Source of the DNA: Amycolatopsis lexingtonensis
Lineage (GTDB): Bacteria; Actinomycetota; Actinomycetes; Mycobacteriales; Pseudonocardiaceae
DNA length: 64,000 bases
Assembly: GCF_014873755.1 (NCBI RefSeq)
Contig: NZ_JADBEG010000001.1
Span: 8,344,501-8,408,500 of the forward strand
Reading direction: 5' to 3'
Position numbers and translations under genes: made by a program. Under the pieces are notes generated by a model that saw only the letters and a list, made by a program, of their open reading frames with translations, did no database searches and was not told the origin of the DNA. The first letter of the stretch is position 1, and the number at the start of each line of letters is the position of its first letter. Below are positions 57,168-64,000 of this stretch, piece after piece.

Positions 57168-58928
57168 TCAGCCCTCACCGTCTTCGCCCAGCGCGATCTT
57201 GCCGGTGCGGCGATACCGGGTCGCCGGGTTCCGCACGTTCTCTTCCGTCGCTTCCACGAGACCTTCGCCGCGGAGGATGCGAAGCCACCGCGCCACGGTC
57301 TGGTCGGTGAGCCCGGTGGCCGCGGCCAGCTCGAGCCGCGATCGCTCTCCTCGGCTCAGTGCGCTCAAGATCTCCTGACGGCGGTCTGCCCGCCGAGCAC
57401 CCGAAGCAGGGCCCGCGCCGGACGACCGCAGTAGCGCGGGGGCGAGCCGATAGCGCGCCCAGCGCCGGTTCCCGGTCTGCACCACCAGCTCGCGAGCGAT
57501 CAGATCGCGCAGCTCCTGGGTTGCCACGCGGGAGTCGACTCGGGTCTCCGCCCGGTAGGTCTGGTTGTCGAGGTGGCCGCCGTCCCGGAGGATCGCGAGG
57601 CCGACGCACTGGCTCTCGGACAGACCGTGCTCACCCAGCGAGGTGAGCCACTCGACGGTCTCTTCCCCGAGTAGCGTGTGGTTCGGGAACGTGACGCTGA
57701 ACGTGCTGACACGGTTCTTGAACTCGGGCAAGCTCATCCGCGCCGCGCGAAGGGCGTTGATCATCGTCCGGATCCCCGAGCCGCGATTCTCGCAGATGGC
57801 GTGCGTACCTCCCGGCAGCGGCACGTCTTCGAGGATGCGGAGGAGAGTGGCGTTCCTCGCCGACGAGATGCCCTCCTCGCCGAGCCGGTCTTCGGTCACC
57901 GGTCCGAAGAGCCCGCCGGGATTCCGGACGGTGAGCCGATCCGGGTACATCTCGACCTGTACCTGCGTACCCCGTGCTTCGGGCGAGAGGTCACGGTGGA
58001 CGAGCGCGTTTACGATGGCTTCGCGCAACGCCGCCTCGGGGTACTGCCAGACGTCCGCGCGGCCGGCTCCGCGCACGACCGAACGCCGGGTCATGTTCTT
58101 TCGCACGGCGAGGAGCGCGTCGCGGACGATCACCGGGATCGGCCCCTCGGCCACGACGTTGTCGACGAAGCGCTCGCCGGTCGCGGTGTCGGAGCCGTCG
58201 GCGGTCGGGTAGTGGACGAAGGTCAGCATCAGCTGCGGGAAGTGCTCCTGCGGGTAGCTGCCGAGCGCGAGCAGACCACCCACGCCGGCAACGACGGCGC
58301 CGTCGTCTGCCACGACCAAAGCCTTGGCTCGCTTGAGCGCGGGGACGTCGTCGAGTTCGCCGAACGCGTAGGGGCGGCGGGTGCGCAGCCTGGTCAGGAA
58401 CGCTGTCACCAGAGTCGCATCGAGGTCGGCGAGGCCAGTGCCGGGAACGGGGGCCTCGTCTTCACGCGGCTGGCCCCGGTTCGCCAAAAGGAGCTGGACC
58501 TCGTAGCTGGTGAGCTTGCGGTCCCCGTCACCGACCCGGACGAAGCTCCCTTGGCTCATTCCCGCGCCACGGCTGAAGCACGGTTTGAGATGCGGAGGCA
58601 ATTCCGGAACCTCGGCGACCAGGACGCTCGTGCCTTCGAAGTCGTGGATGCCGATGTGGGGCCGCACCGGCGGTTCGACGTCGGCCGCGCACATGGCGGC
58701 GAGGTCCGACGACATCTTCGCCGGGTCGGCCAGCCCCGTCGCCGTGAAGCCCGAACGCTCGTCCAGGCCGAGGATCAGCGTGCCGCCGCGGGTGTTCGCG
58801 AACGCCACGACGGTGTCGCGCGCCGAGCGCGGCAGCCCACCCGCCGCTCGTTTGACCTCGACGTCGGACACGTCGCTGCCGAGCAGCCGAAGGTTCTCGA
58901 CGATCTCGGCGAGCTCTTCATCCTGCAC
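57168..58928 (-). CDS. AlbA_2 (Schlafen-type) plus ATPase-like regulator with C-terminal winged helices
   Basis: A 586-residue protein. Residues 20-140 form an AlbA_2/Schlafen-like domain (EVKRAAGGLPRSARDTVVAFANTRGGTLILGLDE). Residues 290-410 resemble HATPase_c_4 (YPEAALREAIVNALVHRDLS, then GGTHAICENRGSGIRTM). The last 160 residues hold winged-helix segments (SRGERSRLELAAATGLTDQTVARWLRILRGEGLV). Such proteins are regarded as transcription or RNA-directed regulators, often stress- or conflict-linked. The GTG start at 58928 is preceded by 12-bp repeats that may be its own operator. Confidence 0.88.
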   Translation of the reverse strand: MQDEELAEIVENLRLLGSDVSDVEVKRAAGGLPRSARDTVVAFANTRGGTLILGLDERSGFTATGLADPAKMSSDLAAMCAADVEPPVRPHIGIHDFEGTSVLVAEVPELPPHLKPCFSRGAGMSQGSFVRVGDGDRKLTSYEVQLLLANRGQPREDEAPVPGTGLADLDATLVTAFLTRLRTRRPYAFGELDDVPALKRAKALVVADDGAVVAGVGGLLALGSYPQEHFPQLMLTFVHYPTADGSDTATGERFVDNVVAEGPIPVIVRDALLAVRKNMTRRSVVRGAGRADVWQYPEAALREAIVNALVHRDLSPEARGTQVQVEMYPDRLTVRNPGGLFGPVTEDRLGEEGISSARNATLLRILEDVPLPGGTHAICENRGSGIRTMINALRAARMSLPEFKNRVSTFSVTFPNHTLLGEETVEWLTSLGEHGLSESQCVGLAILRDGGHLDNQTYRAETRVDSRVATQELRDLIARELVVQTGNRRWARYRLAPALLRSSGAGPASGARRADRRQEILSALSRGERSRLELAAATGLTDQTVARWLRILRGEGLVEATEENVRNPATRYRRTGKIALGEDGEG

Positions 58929-58950
58929 CTGTGCTCCATCGCTTCGGCGA

Positions 58951-58993
58951 CATGCTAGTTGGCATGTTAGTTGACATGCTAGTTAACATGCTA
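58951..58993. promoter_or_regulatory. 12-bp tandem repeat operator (3.6 copies)
   Basis: Units CATGCTAGTTGG, CATGTTAGTTGA and CATGCTAGTTAA run head to tail from 58951, followed by CATGCTA up to 58993. The period of 12 bp keeps each unit near one face of the helix. It lies 23 bp upstream of the AlbA_2 gene start and is much richer in A and T than its surroundings. Cooperative binding and autoregulation are likely. Confidence 0.8.
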
Positions 58994-59029
58994 CGCCGGG
59001 TGATGAATGAGTACAGAAAGTGGTCGTGA

Positions 59030-59061
59030 GTGGTGAGCCGGGCCGGAACCCGGCTCACCAC
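59030..59061. terminator. Hairpin after the GH92 gene
   Basis: GTGGTGAGCCGGG (59030-59042) and its exact complement (59049-59061) form a 13-bp stem with a six-base loop, starting 10 bp after the alpha-mannosidase stop. It separates this gene from the following AlbA_2 gene on the same strand. Confidence 0.85.
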
Positions 59062-59071
59062 CCACCACCGA

Positions 59072-62000
59072 TCACGCCAGGGTGAGCGCGTAAATCTCCA
59101 CCCTCGGGTCGTTCGGCAGGCTCACCGACTGCACGGTCTTCCCGCCATCCAACCCGGCCGAAATCCCGAACAACCGCACCGGCGGCCCGTCGACACCGCT
59201 GCCCGCCTTGATCCGGTGCGGCATCTCGAGCACGACCGGCGAACCCGACCCCGCCCAGTCCCCGAAGGTCACCGCCAGGTCGGCGCTCGTCCCGTCGGTG
59301 TAGTGCGCGGTCAGCGTCGTCGACACCGGCCCGTTGTGCGACGCCCCGACCAGCTTCAACGCGCCGTGCTGCCCGGCAGGCAGCAACAGCGACTGCCCCC
59401 GGGCCTCCACGAAGTTGGGCGAAGTCCCCGAAGCGTCCGGAGCCGCGTAGGTGACGCCGTCCCACACCGCCGGGCCCGCCGCCGGCAGTAGGGAAGCGTC
59501 GTAGCTCCAGCCGCCGCCGTCGAAGTTGCCCTCCGTGGACGCCGCCACCGTGGCCGTGCCGTCGTGGTTGAGGTCACGGGAAAGGTCGACCGCGCACTGC
59601 GCGCCGGAAGACGCGCACACCGAAGGCGTCCGGACCTCGACCGTCGCCGAGCGCGAAACGCTGTTCGCGCCCAGCCCGGTCACCTTCACCTCCACCGGGT
59701 ACGTCCCCGGCGCGGTCCCGGCCGGCACCGAAACCGTGATCGGCACCGTCTTCTGCACCGGGAGCCGGCCCGACCAGATCAGCTGCAACGGCTGGACCTG
59801 CGCCCGCCAGCCCGGTGCGGACACCGAAACCGTCACCGGTTGCAGCGCCGGGTTCTGCGCCAGCACGTCCAGGTCGAGGTGCACCTGCTGCGCCGCCCCC
59901 GCCGGGATCACCACGGACGTCTGCCGCAGCGACGCGTCGACGTGCCGCCGCGAGTCACCGGCCGCGGTGTTCACCGACGGCGGCGTCGCGCCCGGCGACG
60001 TTCCCCAAGCGGAAGGCCGCGACCCCAGCTTGTGCGAGAGCGTCCCGCCGTGGGCCAGCGCGGACCAGTCCAACGACGTCTGCCGGACGTCACGGCCATT
60101 CAGCGACACGCTCTGGATGTACCGGTTCGCGTCAGAAGCCCCCGGCGCCGACACCGTCAGCGTCCCGCCCTGCGACCGCCCGTACTGTCCGATCCGGACG
60201 GTCGCCGACTCGAACTGCGGGCTCGACACCGCGAGGAAGTTCGCGCCGCTCATCGTCGGGTACAGGCCGAGCGACGAGAAGACGTACCAGGCGGACATCG
60301 TGCCGAGGTCGTCGTTGCCGGTCATGCCGTCGGGGCCGGTGGTGAACAGCGTCATCGCCGCGCGGACGACGGTCGCCGTCTTCGCCGGCGCGCCGACCCA
60401 GTTGTACATGTAGGGCGCGAGCAGGTCGGGTTCGTTGTTCGGGTTGTAGGTCGCCTTGCCGTAGTAGTCGTATGGGCTCGCGATCCAGTCCTTCCGCGCG
60501 GTCCCCGCGGGGTCCTTCAGAAGGTTGCCGTACGCGAAGAAGGAGTCGAGCCGCTTCTCCGTCGACGTGCGCCCGCCCATCAGCGAGACGAGCCCGGCCG
60601 GGTCCTGCGGCACGAGCCACTGGTACTGGTAGGCGCCGCCTTCGTGGAACTGGTGGTCGGCGTCGACCGGGTTGTACGGCGTGAGGAACGTGCCCTCGGC
60701 GGTGCGCGGGCGGAACTGCTGGATCGAGGAGTCCCACAGATTGCGATACCACTGGCCGCGGTCGGTGAACAGCTTCGCGTCGGCGCTGTGCCCGAGCCCG
60801 CGGGCCATCAGTGCCAGCGCCGCGTCGGCCGCCGAGTACTCCATGGTCGCCGACGCCGGGTGCTCGCAGTCGTTGTCGCCGCCCTTGGCCGCGCAGTCCT
60901 TGCCCAGTTCCAGACCGCTGGGGATGTAACCGCGGTCGTTGTAGTAGTTCACGCCGGAGCGGCCGTTGTACGGCGAATCGGCGGGCGGCGTGCTCGTCGC
61001 GTTCTTCTTGAGCAGCGCGTACGCCTCTTCCTCGTGCCCGGCGAGCAGGCCCTTCGACCACGCCTCGACGAGGAACGGCGTCACCGGGTCGCCGGTCATG
61101 ATGTTGGTTTCGCTCTCGGCCAGCGCCCAGCGCGGCAGCCACCCGCCGTCCCGTCCGATCGCGACGACCGACAGCGCGACGTCCCGCGCGACCTGCGGCT
61201 CGAGCATTTCGAGCAGCTGGTTCTGCGGCCGGTAGGTGTCCCACAGCGAGAAGTTCTGGTACGGCGTGTAACCGCTCGCGGCGTGCACCTTGCCGTCGAA
61301 ACCGGTGTACGCGCCATCGGTGTCGCCGGCCAGGTTCGGGTGCAGCTGCGCGTGGTAGAGCGCGGTGTAGAACGCCGTCTGCCGGTCGGCCGTCCCGCCG
61401 GCGATCTTGATCGCGCCGAGCCGGTCGGCCCACTGCTGGTGCAGCGCGGCCCGCGTCGCGTCGAAGTCGTAGCTGTCCGACGTCTCCGCGGCGAGGTTCT
61501 TCCGCGCGCCGTCGAGCCCGGTGTAGGACAGGCCGACCTTGAGCACGACGTCGTGGTCGGTGCTCGCGTCGAAGCTGGCCCAGGCGCCGTTGCCGCCGGT
61601 GCCCGCGGCGTCGCGGCTGCCCGGCGTGCGCGTCGCATCGCGCCAGGTGCCGAACGAGCTGAACGGCCGGTCGAAGGTGGCGGTGAAGTAGACGGTGTGC
61701 TCGTCGTGCCCGGCGCAGAACCCGCCCGCGCGGACCCGGCCTTCGAGCGTCCGGTCACCGACGACGTGGATTTCGGAGTCCTTGACGGACTGGTTGGCCT
61801 GGCCGGTGTTGAACAGGACGTTCGCCTGGCCAGTCGAGGGGAAGGTGTAGCGCTGCCAGCCGGTGCGCGCGGTCGCCGTCAGCTCGGCGTTCACGCCGTA
61901 CTTCTTCAGGCCGACGCGGTAGTAGCCGGGCTCGGCGTGCTCGTCGTCGTGGCTGTACTCGGACTTGTAGGCGTTCTTGTCGACGGTGTCGACGGCGCCG

Positions 62001-62317
62001 GTGGTCGGCATGATCGGCAGCTCGCCCATCACGCCGCAGCCGACGCCGGACAGGTGCGTCTGGCTGAAGCCGTAGATCGCGTTCTGCAGGTAGTCGTAGC
62101 CGCCCTGACCACCGGTGTCCGGGCTGACCTGCACCATGCCGAAGGGCGCGCTCGCGCCGGGGAACGTGTTGCCGAAGTTCTGCGTGCCGACGAACGGGTT
62201 GACCAGGCCGACCGGATCGGCGGCGGCCGGGGCGGCCTGCGCCACGGCGGGGGCCAGGCCGGCGACCACCACCCCCGCGGCCACCGCGGCGGCCAGCCGT
62301 CTGCTCTGCGACCACAT
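59072..62317 (-). CDS. Secreted GH92 alpha-mannosidase
   Basis: A 1081-residue secreted enzyme that should remove alpha-1,2- or related mannose from glycans such as fungal mannoproteins. The signal peptide is residues 1-33. VNPFVGTQNFGNTFPGASAPFGMVQVSPDT opens the N-terminal sandwich; SLWDTYRPQNQLLEMLEPQ, GRDGGWLPRWALAESETNIMTGDP and TGNDDLGTMSAWYVFSSLGLYP mark the (alpha/alpha)6 barrel. A NEW3-like domain (about 805-890) and a sugar-binding sandwich (about 900-1081) follow. ATG 62317 follows GGAGGT. A LacI-type palindrome lies 19 bp upstream. Confidence 0.93.
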   Translation of the reverse strand: MWSQSRRLAAAVAAGVVVAGLAPAVAQAAPAAADPVGLVNPFVGTQNFGNTFPGASAPFGMVQVSPDTGGQGGYDYLQNAIYGFSQTHLSGVGCGVMGELPIMPTTGAVDTVDKNAYKSEYSHDDEHAEPGYYRVGLKKYGVNAELTATARTGWQRYTFPSTGQANVLFNTGQANQSVKDSEIHVVGDRTLEGRVRAGGFCAGHDEHTVYFTATFDRPFSSFGTWRDATRTPGSRDAAGTGGNGAWASFDASTDHDVVLKVGLSYTGLDGARKNLAAETSDSYDFDATRAALHQQWADRLGAIKIAGGTADRQTAFYTALYHAQLHPNLAGDTDGAYTGFDGKVHAASGYTPYQNFSLWDTYRPQNQLLEMLEPQVARDVALSVVAIGRDGGWLPRWALAESETNIMTGDPVTPFLVEAWSKGLLAGHEEEAYALLKKNATSTPPADSPYNGRSGVNYYNDRGYIPSGLELGKDCAAKGGDNDCEHPASATMEYSAADAALALMARGLGHSADAKLFTDRGQWYRNLWDSSIQQFRPRTAEGTFLTPYNPVDADHQFHEGGAYQYQWLVPQDPAGLVSLMGGRTSTEKRLDSFFAYGNLLKDPAGTARKDWIASPYDYYGKATYNPNNEPDLLAPYMYNWVGAPAKTATVVRAAMTLFTTGPDGMTGNDDLGTMSAWYVFSSLGLYPTMSGANFLAVSSPQFESATVRIGQYGRSQGGTLTVSAPGASDANRYIQSVSLNGRDVRQTSLDWSALAHGGTLSHKLGSRPSAWGTSPGATPPSVNTAAGDSRRHVDASLRQTSVVIPAGAAQQVHLDLDVLAQNPALQPVTVSVSAPGWRAQVQPLQLIWSGRLPVQKTVPITVSVPAGTAPGTYPVEVKVTGLGANSVSRSATVEVRTPSVCASSGAQCAVDLSRDLNHDGTATVAASTEGNFDGGGWSYDASLLPAAGPAVWDGVTYAAPDASGTSPNFVEARGQSLLLPAGQHGALKLVGASHNGPVSTTLTAHYTDGTSADLAVTFGDWAGSGSPVVLEMPHRIKAGSGVDGPPVRLFGISAGLDGGKTVQSVSLPNDPRVEIYALTLA

Positions 62318-62335
62318 GGGCGCACCTCCAGGAGA

Positions 62336-62349
62336 TGACAACGTTGTCA
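62336..62349. promoter_or_regulatory. LacI-type operator at the GH92 start
   Basis: TGACAACGTTGTCA is a perfect 14-bp palindrome with the central CG typical of LacI-family operators. It sits 19 bp before the GH92 ATG, just beyond the ribosome site, where a repressor would block transcription. No lacI gene is in the window, so the regulator is elsewhere. The remaining 115 bp up to the next gene show nothing else. Confidence 0.75.
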
Positions 62350-62464
62350 AACGTCGACCGGCGGTCAGGCCCGCGGTCGGTGAGCAACCTTGCCACCTGG
62401 ATGCGGCTTTTGGAAGACCACAACCGGCCGCTTCGCGTACCTGTCCCTTGTGGACAAAGCCCGA

Positions 62465-63088
62465 TCAGTCCAGCAGCCGCTGTTCCTTGGCGACCGCGAC
62501 CGCGCCGCTCCGGGTGTCGACTTCGAGCTTGGCGTAGATCCGGCTCAGGTGCGTCTTGACCGTCGCCTCGCTGATGAACAGCGCGCGGGCGATCTCGCGG
62601 TTGCCGAGTCCCTCGGCCAGGCGGCGCAGGATGTCCAGTTCCCGCGCGGTCAACGTGGGCCGCGGGGCGCGCAGCCGCGCCATCATCCGGTCGGCGACCG
62701 GCGGGGACACCGCCGTCCGCCCGGCCGCGGCCGCTTCGATCGCCGTGTAGAGCTCGGTGGCGGACCCGGCTTTCAGCAGGTAGCCGGTGGCCCCGGCGGC
62801 GATCGCGCGGCTGATGTCCGCGTCGGTGTCGTACGTCGTCAGCACGAGGATCCGGGGCGCGCCGGGGGTGCTCCGGATCCGGCGGGTGGCCTCGATCCCG
62901 TCGATGCCGGTGCCGAGCTGGATGTCCATCAGGACGACGTCGGGGTGCACGGCGGCGGCGGTCGCGACGGCCTCCTCCCCGCTCGCCGTCTCGGCGACGA
63001 CCTCGATGCCGTCCGCGCCCGCCAGCAGGGCACGCAGGCCGGCGCGGACGACGGTGTGGTCGTCGCAGATCAGGACGCGGATGGTCAC
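62465..63088 (-). CDS. LuxR/NarL family response regulator
   Basis: A 207-residue DNA-binding response regulator. The receiver domain (1-120) has RVLICDDHTVVRAGL, phospho-acceptor Asp in VVLMDIQLGTGIDG (about residue 55) and the Lys in YLLKAGSATELYTAI. The LuxR HTH (about 140-205) reads LTARELDILRRLAEGLGNREIARALFISEATVKTHLSRIYAKL. The GTG start overlaps the kinase stop (GTGA), so the pair is co-translated and forms a two-component system. Targets are unknown. Confidence 0.94.
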   Translation of the reverse strand: MTIRVLICDDHTVVRAGLRALLAGADGIEVVAETASGEEAVATAAAVHPDVVLMDIQLGTGIDGIEATRRIRSTPGAPRILVLTTYDTDADISRAIAAGATGYLLKAGSATELYTAIEAAAAGRTAVSPPVADRMMARLRAPRPTLTARELDILRRLAEGLGNREIARALFISEATVKTHLSRIYAKLEVDTRSGAVAVAKEQRLLD

Positions 63089-64000
63089 TGCGTTGCCTCC
63101 ACCGGGATCGCGGCCGAAACCACCGTGCCCTGGCCGGGCTCGGACTCCACGGTCAGCTTGCCACCGAGCTGCTGCGCCCGGACCCGCATGGCGGGCAGCC
63201 CGTGTCCCCGGTCGGCTTCGGGTGCCCGCTCGGCGAACCCCCGCCCGTCGTCGGCGACGTCCAGCACGACCTGGTCGTCGAGGTAGGTGAGGGTGAGCAC
63301 GACGCTGGCCGCCTCGGCGTGCTCGCGCGCGTTCGCCAGCGCGCCCTGGGCGATCCGGACCACAGTGGACTGGACGCGCTCGGGCAGCTCCCGCTCGTCG
63401 CCGTCGATGCGGACCGCCACCGGCAGCCCGGCCCGGCCGGCGACCGCGCGCAACGCCTCTTCGAGCGTGGCGCCGGCGAGGTCGGCGGGCGCGAGGTCCT
63501 GCACGAGCCGCCGCGCTTCCGAGAGGTTGCCCGCGCCGACGCGCTGCGCGGCACGCAGGTGCTCGCGGGCCAGCTCGGGCCGGTCCCACGCCTGGTCGGC
63601 GGCCTGCAGCAGCATCGCCTGGCTGGACAGGCCCTGCGCGAGGGCGTCGTGGAGCTCCCGGGACACGCGGTGGCGTTCGGCGAGCACGCCGGCGCGGCGC
63701 TCGGATTCGCGCAGCCGCTCGGCCTGCCGCCGCATGAAGGTGATCACCGCGGCGGTGACCGCGGCGATGGCGATCGGCACGATGGTCAGGTTCGGGTCGA
63801 AGTCGTCGGCCAGCCGGTTCTGCGACACGACGACCAGCGCGGTGATCACGCCGACGAGGGCGAGCGCCTGCCCGGTCGGCAGCGTCCGCAGGCCGGTGAC
63901 CAGCAAGGGGATCGCCGACCAGGCGAAGCTGGGGGCGAGCACCACCAGCACGATCCAGAGCGCCAGGACGACGGTCAGCCAGACGAGGTGCTGCCGGAGG
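63085..64000 (-). CDS. Sensor histidine kinase, NarL-type partner (5' end outside window)
   Basis: About 305 codons are visible and the frame runs off the end of the window. Four or more membrane helices occupy the visible N-terminal part. HRVSRELHDALAQGLSSQAMLLQ carries the phospho-acceptor His of the HisKA_3 dimerisation domain. The ATPase domain has ANAREHAEA (N box), DDGRGF and GHGLPAMRVRAQQLGGKL. It should phosphorylate the response regulator encoded next. The signal is unknown. Confidence 0.93.
   Translation of the reverse strand, partial: LRQHLVWLTVVLALWIVLVVLAPSFAWSAIPLLVTGLRTLPTGQALALVGVITALVVVSQNRLADDFDPNLTIVPIAIAAVTAAVITFMRRQAERLRESERRAGVLAERHRVSRELHDALAQGLSSQAMLLQAADQAWDRPELAREHLRAAQRVGAGNLSEARRLVQDLAPADLAGATLEEALRAVAGRAGLPVAVRIDGDERELPERVQSTVVRIAQGALANAREHAEAASVVLTLTYLDDQVVLDVADDGRGFAERAPEADRGHGLPAMRVRAQQLGGKLTVESEPGQGTVVSAAIPVEATQ

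Noticed and set aside
59564..62338. Long plus-strand open frame opposite the GH92 gene
   Set aside because: Arg-, Val- and Gly-rich translation with no domain; it mirrors the real alpha-mannosidase reading frame.

Overview
This window comes from a high-GC actinomycete chromosome, most likely a Pseudonocardiaceae member such as Amycolatopsis. The assignment rests on GC-rich codon third positions, frequent GTG/TTG starts, stop/start overlaps of the ATGA and GTGA type, F420-type oxidoreductases, an AftB-like arabinofuranosyltransferase, a stand-alone LigD polymerase and many secreted ricin-B-linked glycosidases. The genus is an inference. I see no tRNA, rRNA, CRISPR array, IS element or prophage.

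Layout. 1-8.4 kb: housekeeping and accessory enzymes and regulators (partial enoyl-CoA hydratase, amidohydrolase, TfoX-N protein, acetyltransferase, DtxR regulator, LLM oxidoreductase, a short truncated-looking HTH protein beside an adapter-like 15-mer, alcohol dehydrogenase, AlkB, ArsR-like regulator, two small genes). 8.4-13.5 kb: a 5-oxoproline operon (MFS transporter, DUF1445, pxpA, pxpB, pxpC) opposite a GntR regulator with a palindromic operator. 14.4-30.5 kb: a polysaccharide locus. Four secreted glycosidases (GH16, GH75, GH30, GH18), each joined to a ricin-B lectin module, run on the minus strand. They are followed by two divergent ROK regulators and a plus-strand operon for a family-5 ABC importer and a GH1 beta-glucosidase. 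Together these look able to dismantle a fungal cell wall (beta-1,3-glucan, chitosan, probably beta-1,6-glucan, chitin) and import the oligosaccharides. 30.6-36.6 kb: a membrane protein and an aromatic acyl-CoA group (acyl-CoA dehydrogenase, monooxygenase/reductase fusion, RidA, PaaX), with a small unknown gene wedged between 47-bp direct repeats. 36.6-47.3 kb: acetyltransferase, a mini cytochrome P450-like protein, MarR/deazaflavin reductase pair, acyltransferase, BBE-type oxidase with LysR, MpaB-like oxygenase, AftB-like glycosyltransferase, LigD polymerase domain, CDP-alcohol phosphatidyltransferase.

47.4-56.6 kb is the most unusual part. It holds an MDR dehydrogenase, a PTPS/QueD-fold protein lacking key active-site residues, a GT4 glycosyltransferase, a methyltransferase, a flippase-like membrane protein, a GTP cyclohydrolase II with Met where E. 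coli RibA has Tyr, a creatininase-family protein (the archaeal ArfB formamide hydrolase fold) and an inositol-phosphatase-like enzyme. A Ser/Thr kinase and a second GT4 paralogue that has lost both EX7E glutamates follow. I infer a pathway from GTP through a formylaminopyrimidine to a glycosylated, methylated, membrane-associated product.

56.6-64 kb: a SLATT/DUF4231 membrane protein, an AlbA_2/ATPase-like regulator preceded by 12-bp tandem repeats, a secreted GH92 alpha-mannosidase with a LacI-type palindrome at its start, and a LuxR/histidine-kinase two-component pair cut by the window edge. Perfect palindromes recur at gene ends, and one 26-bp sequence is shared exactly by two intergenic elements 42 kb apart.
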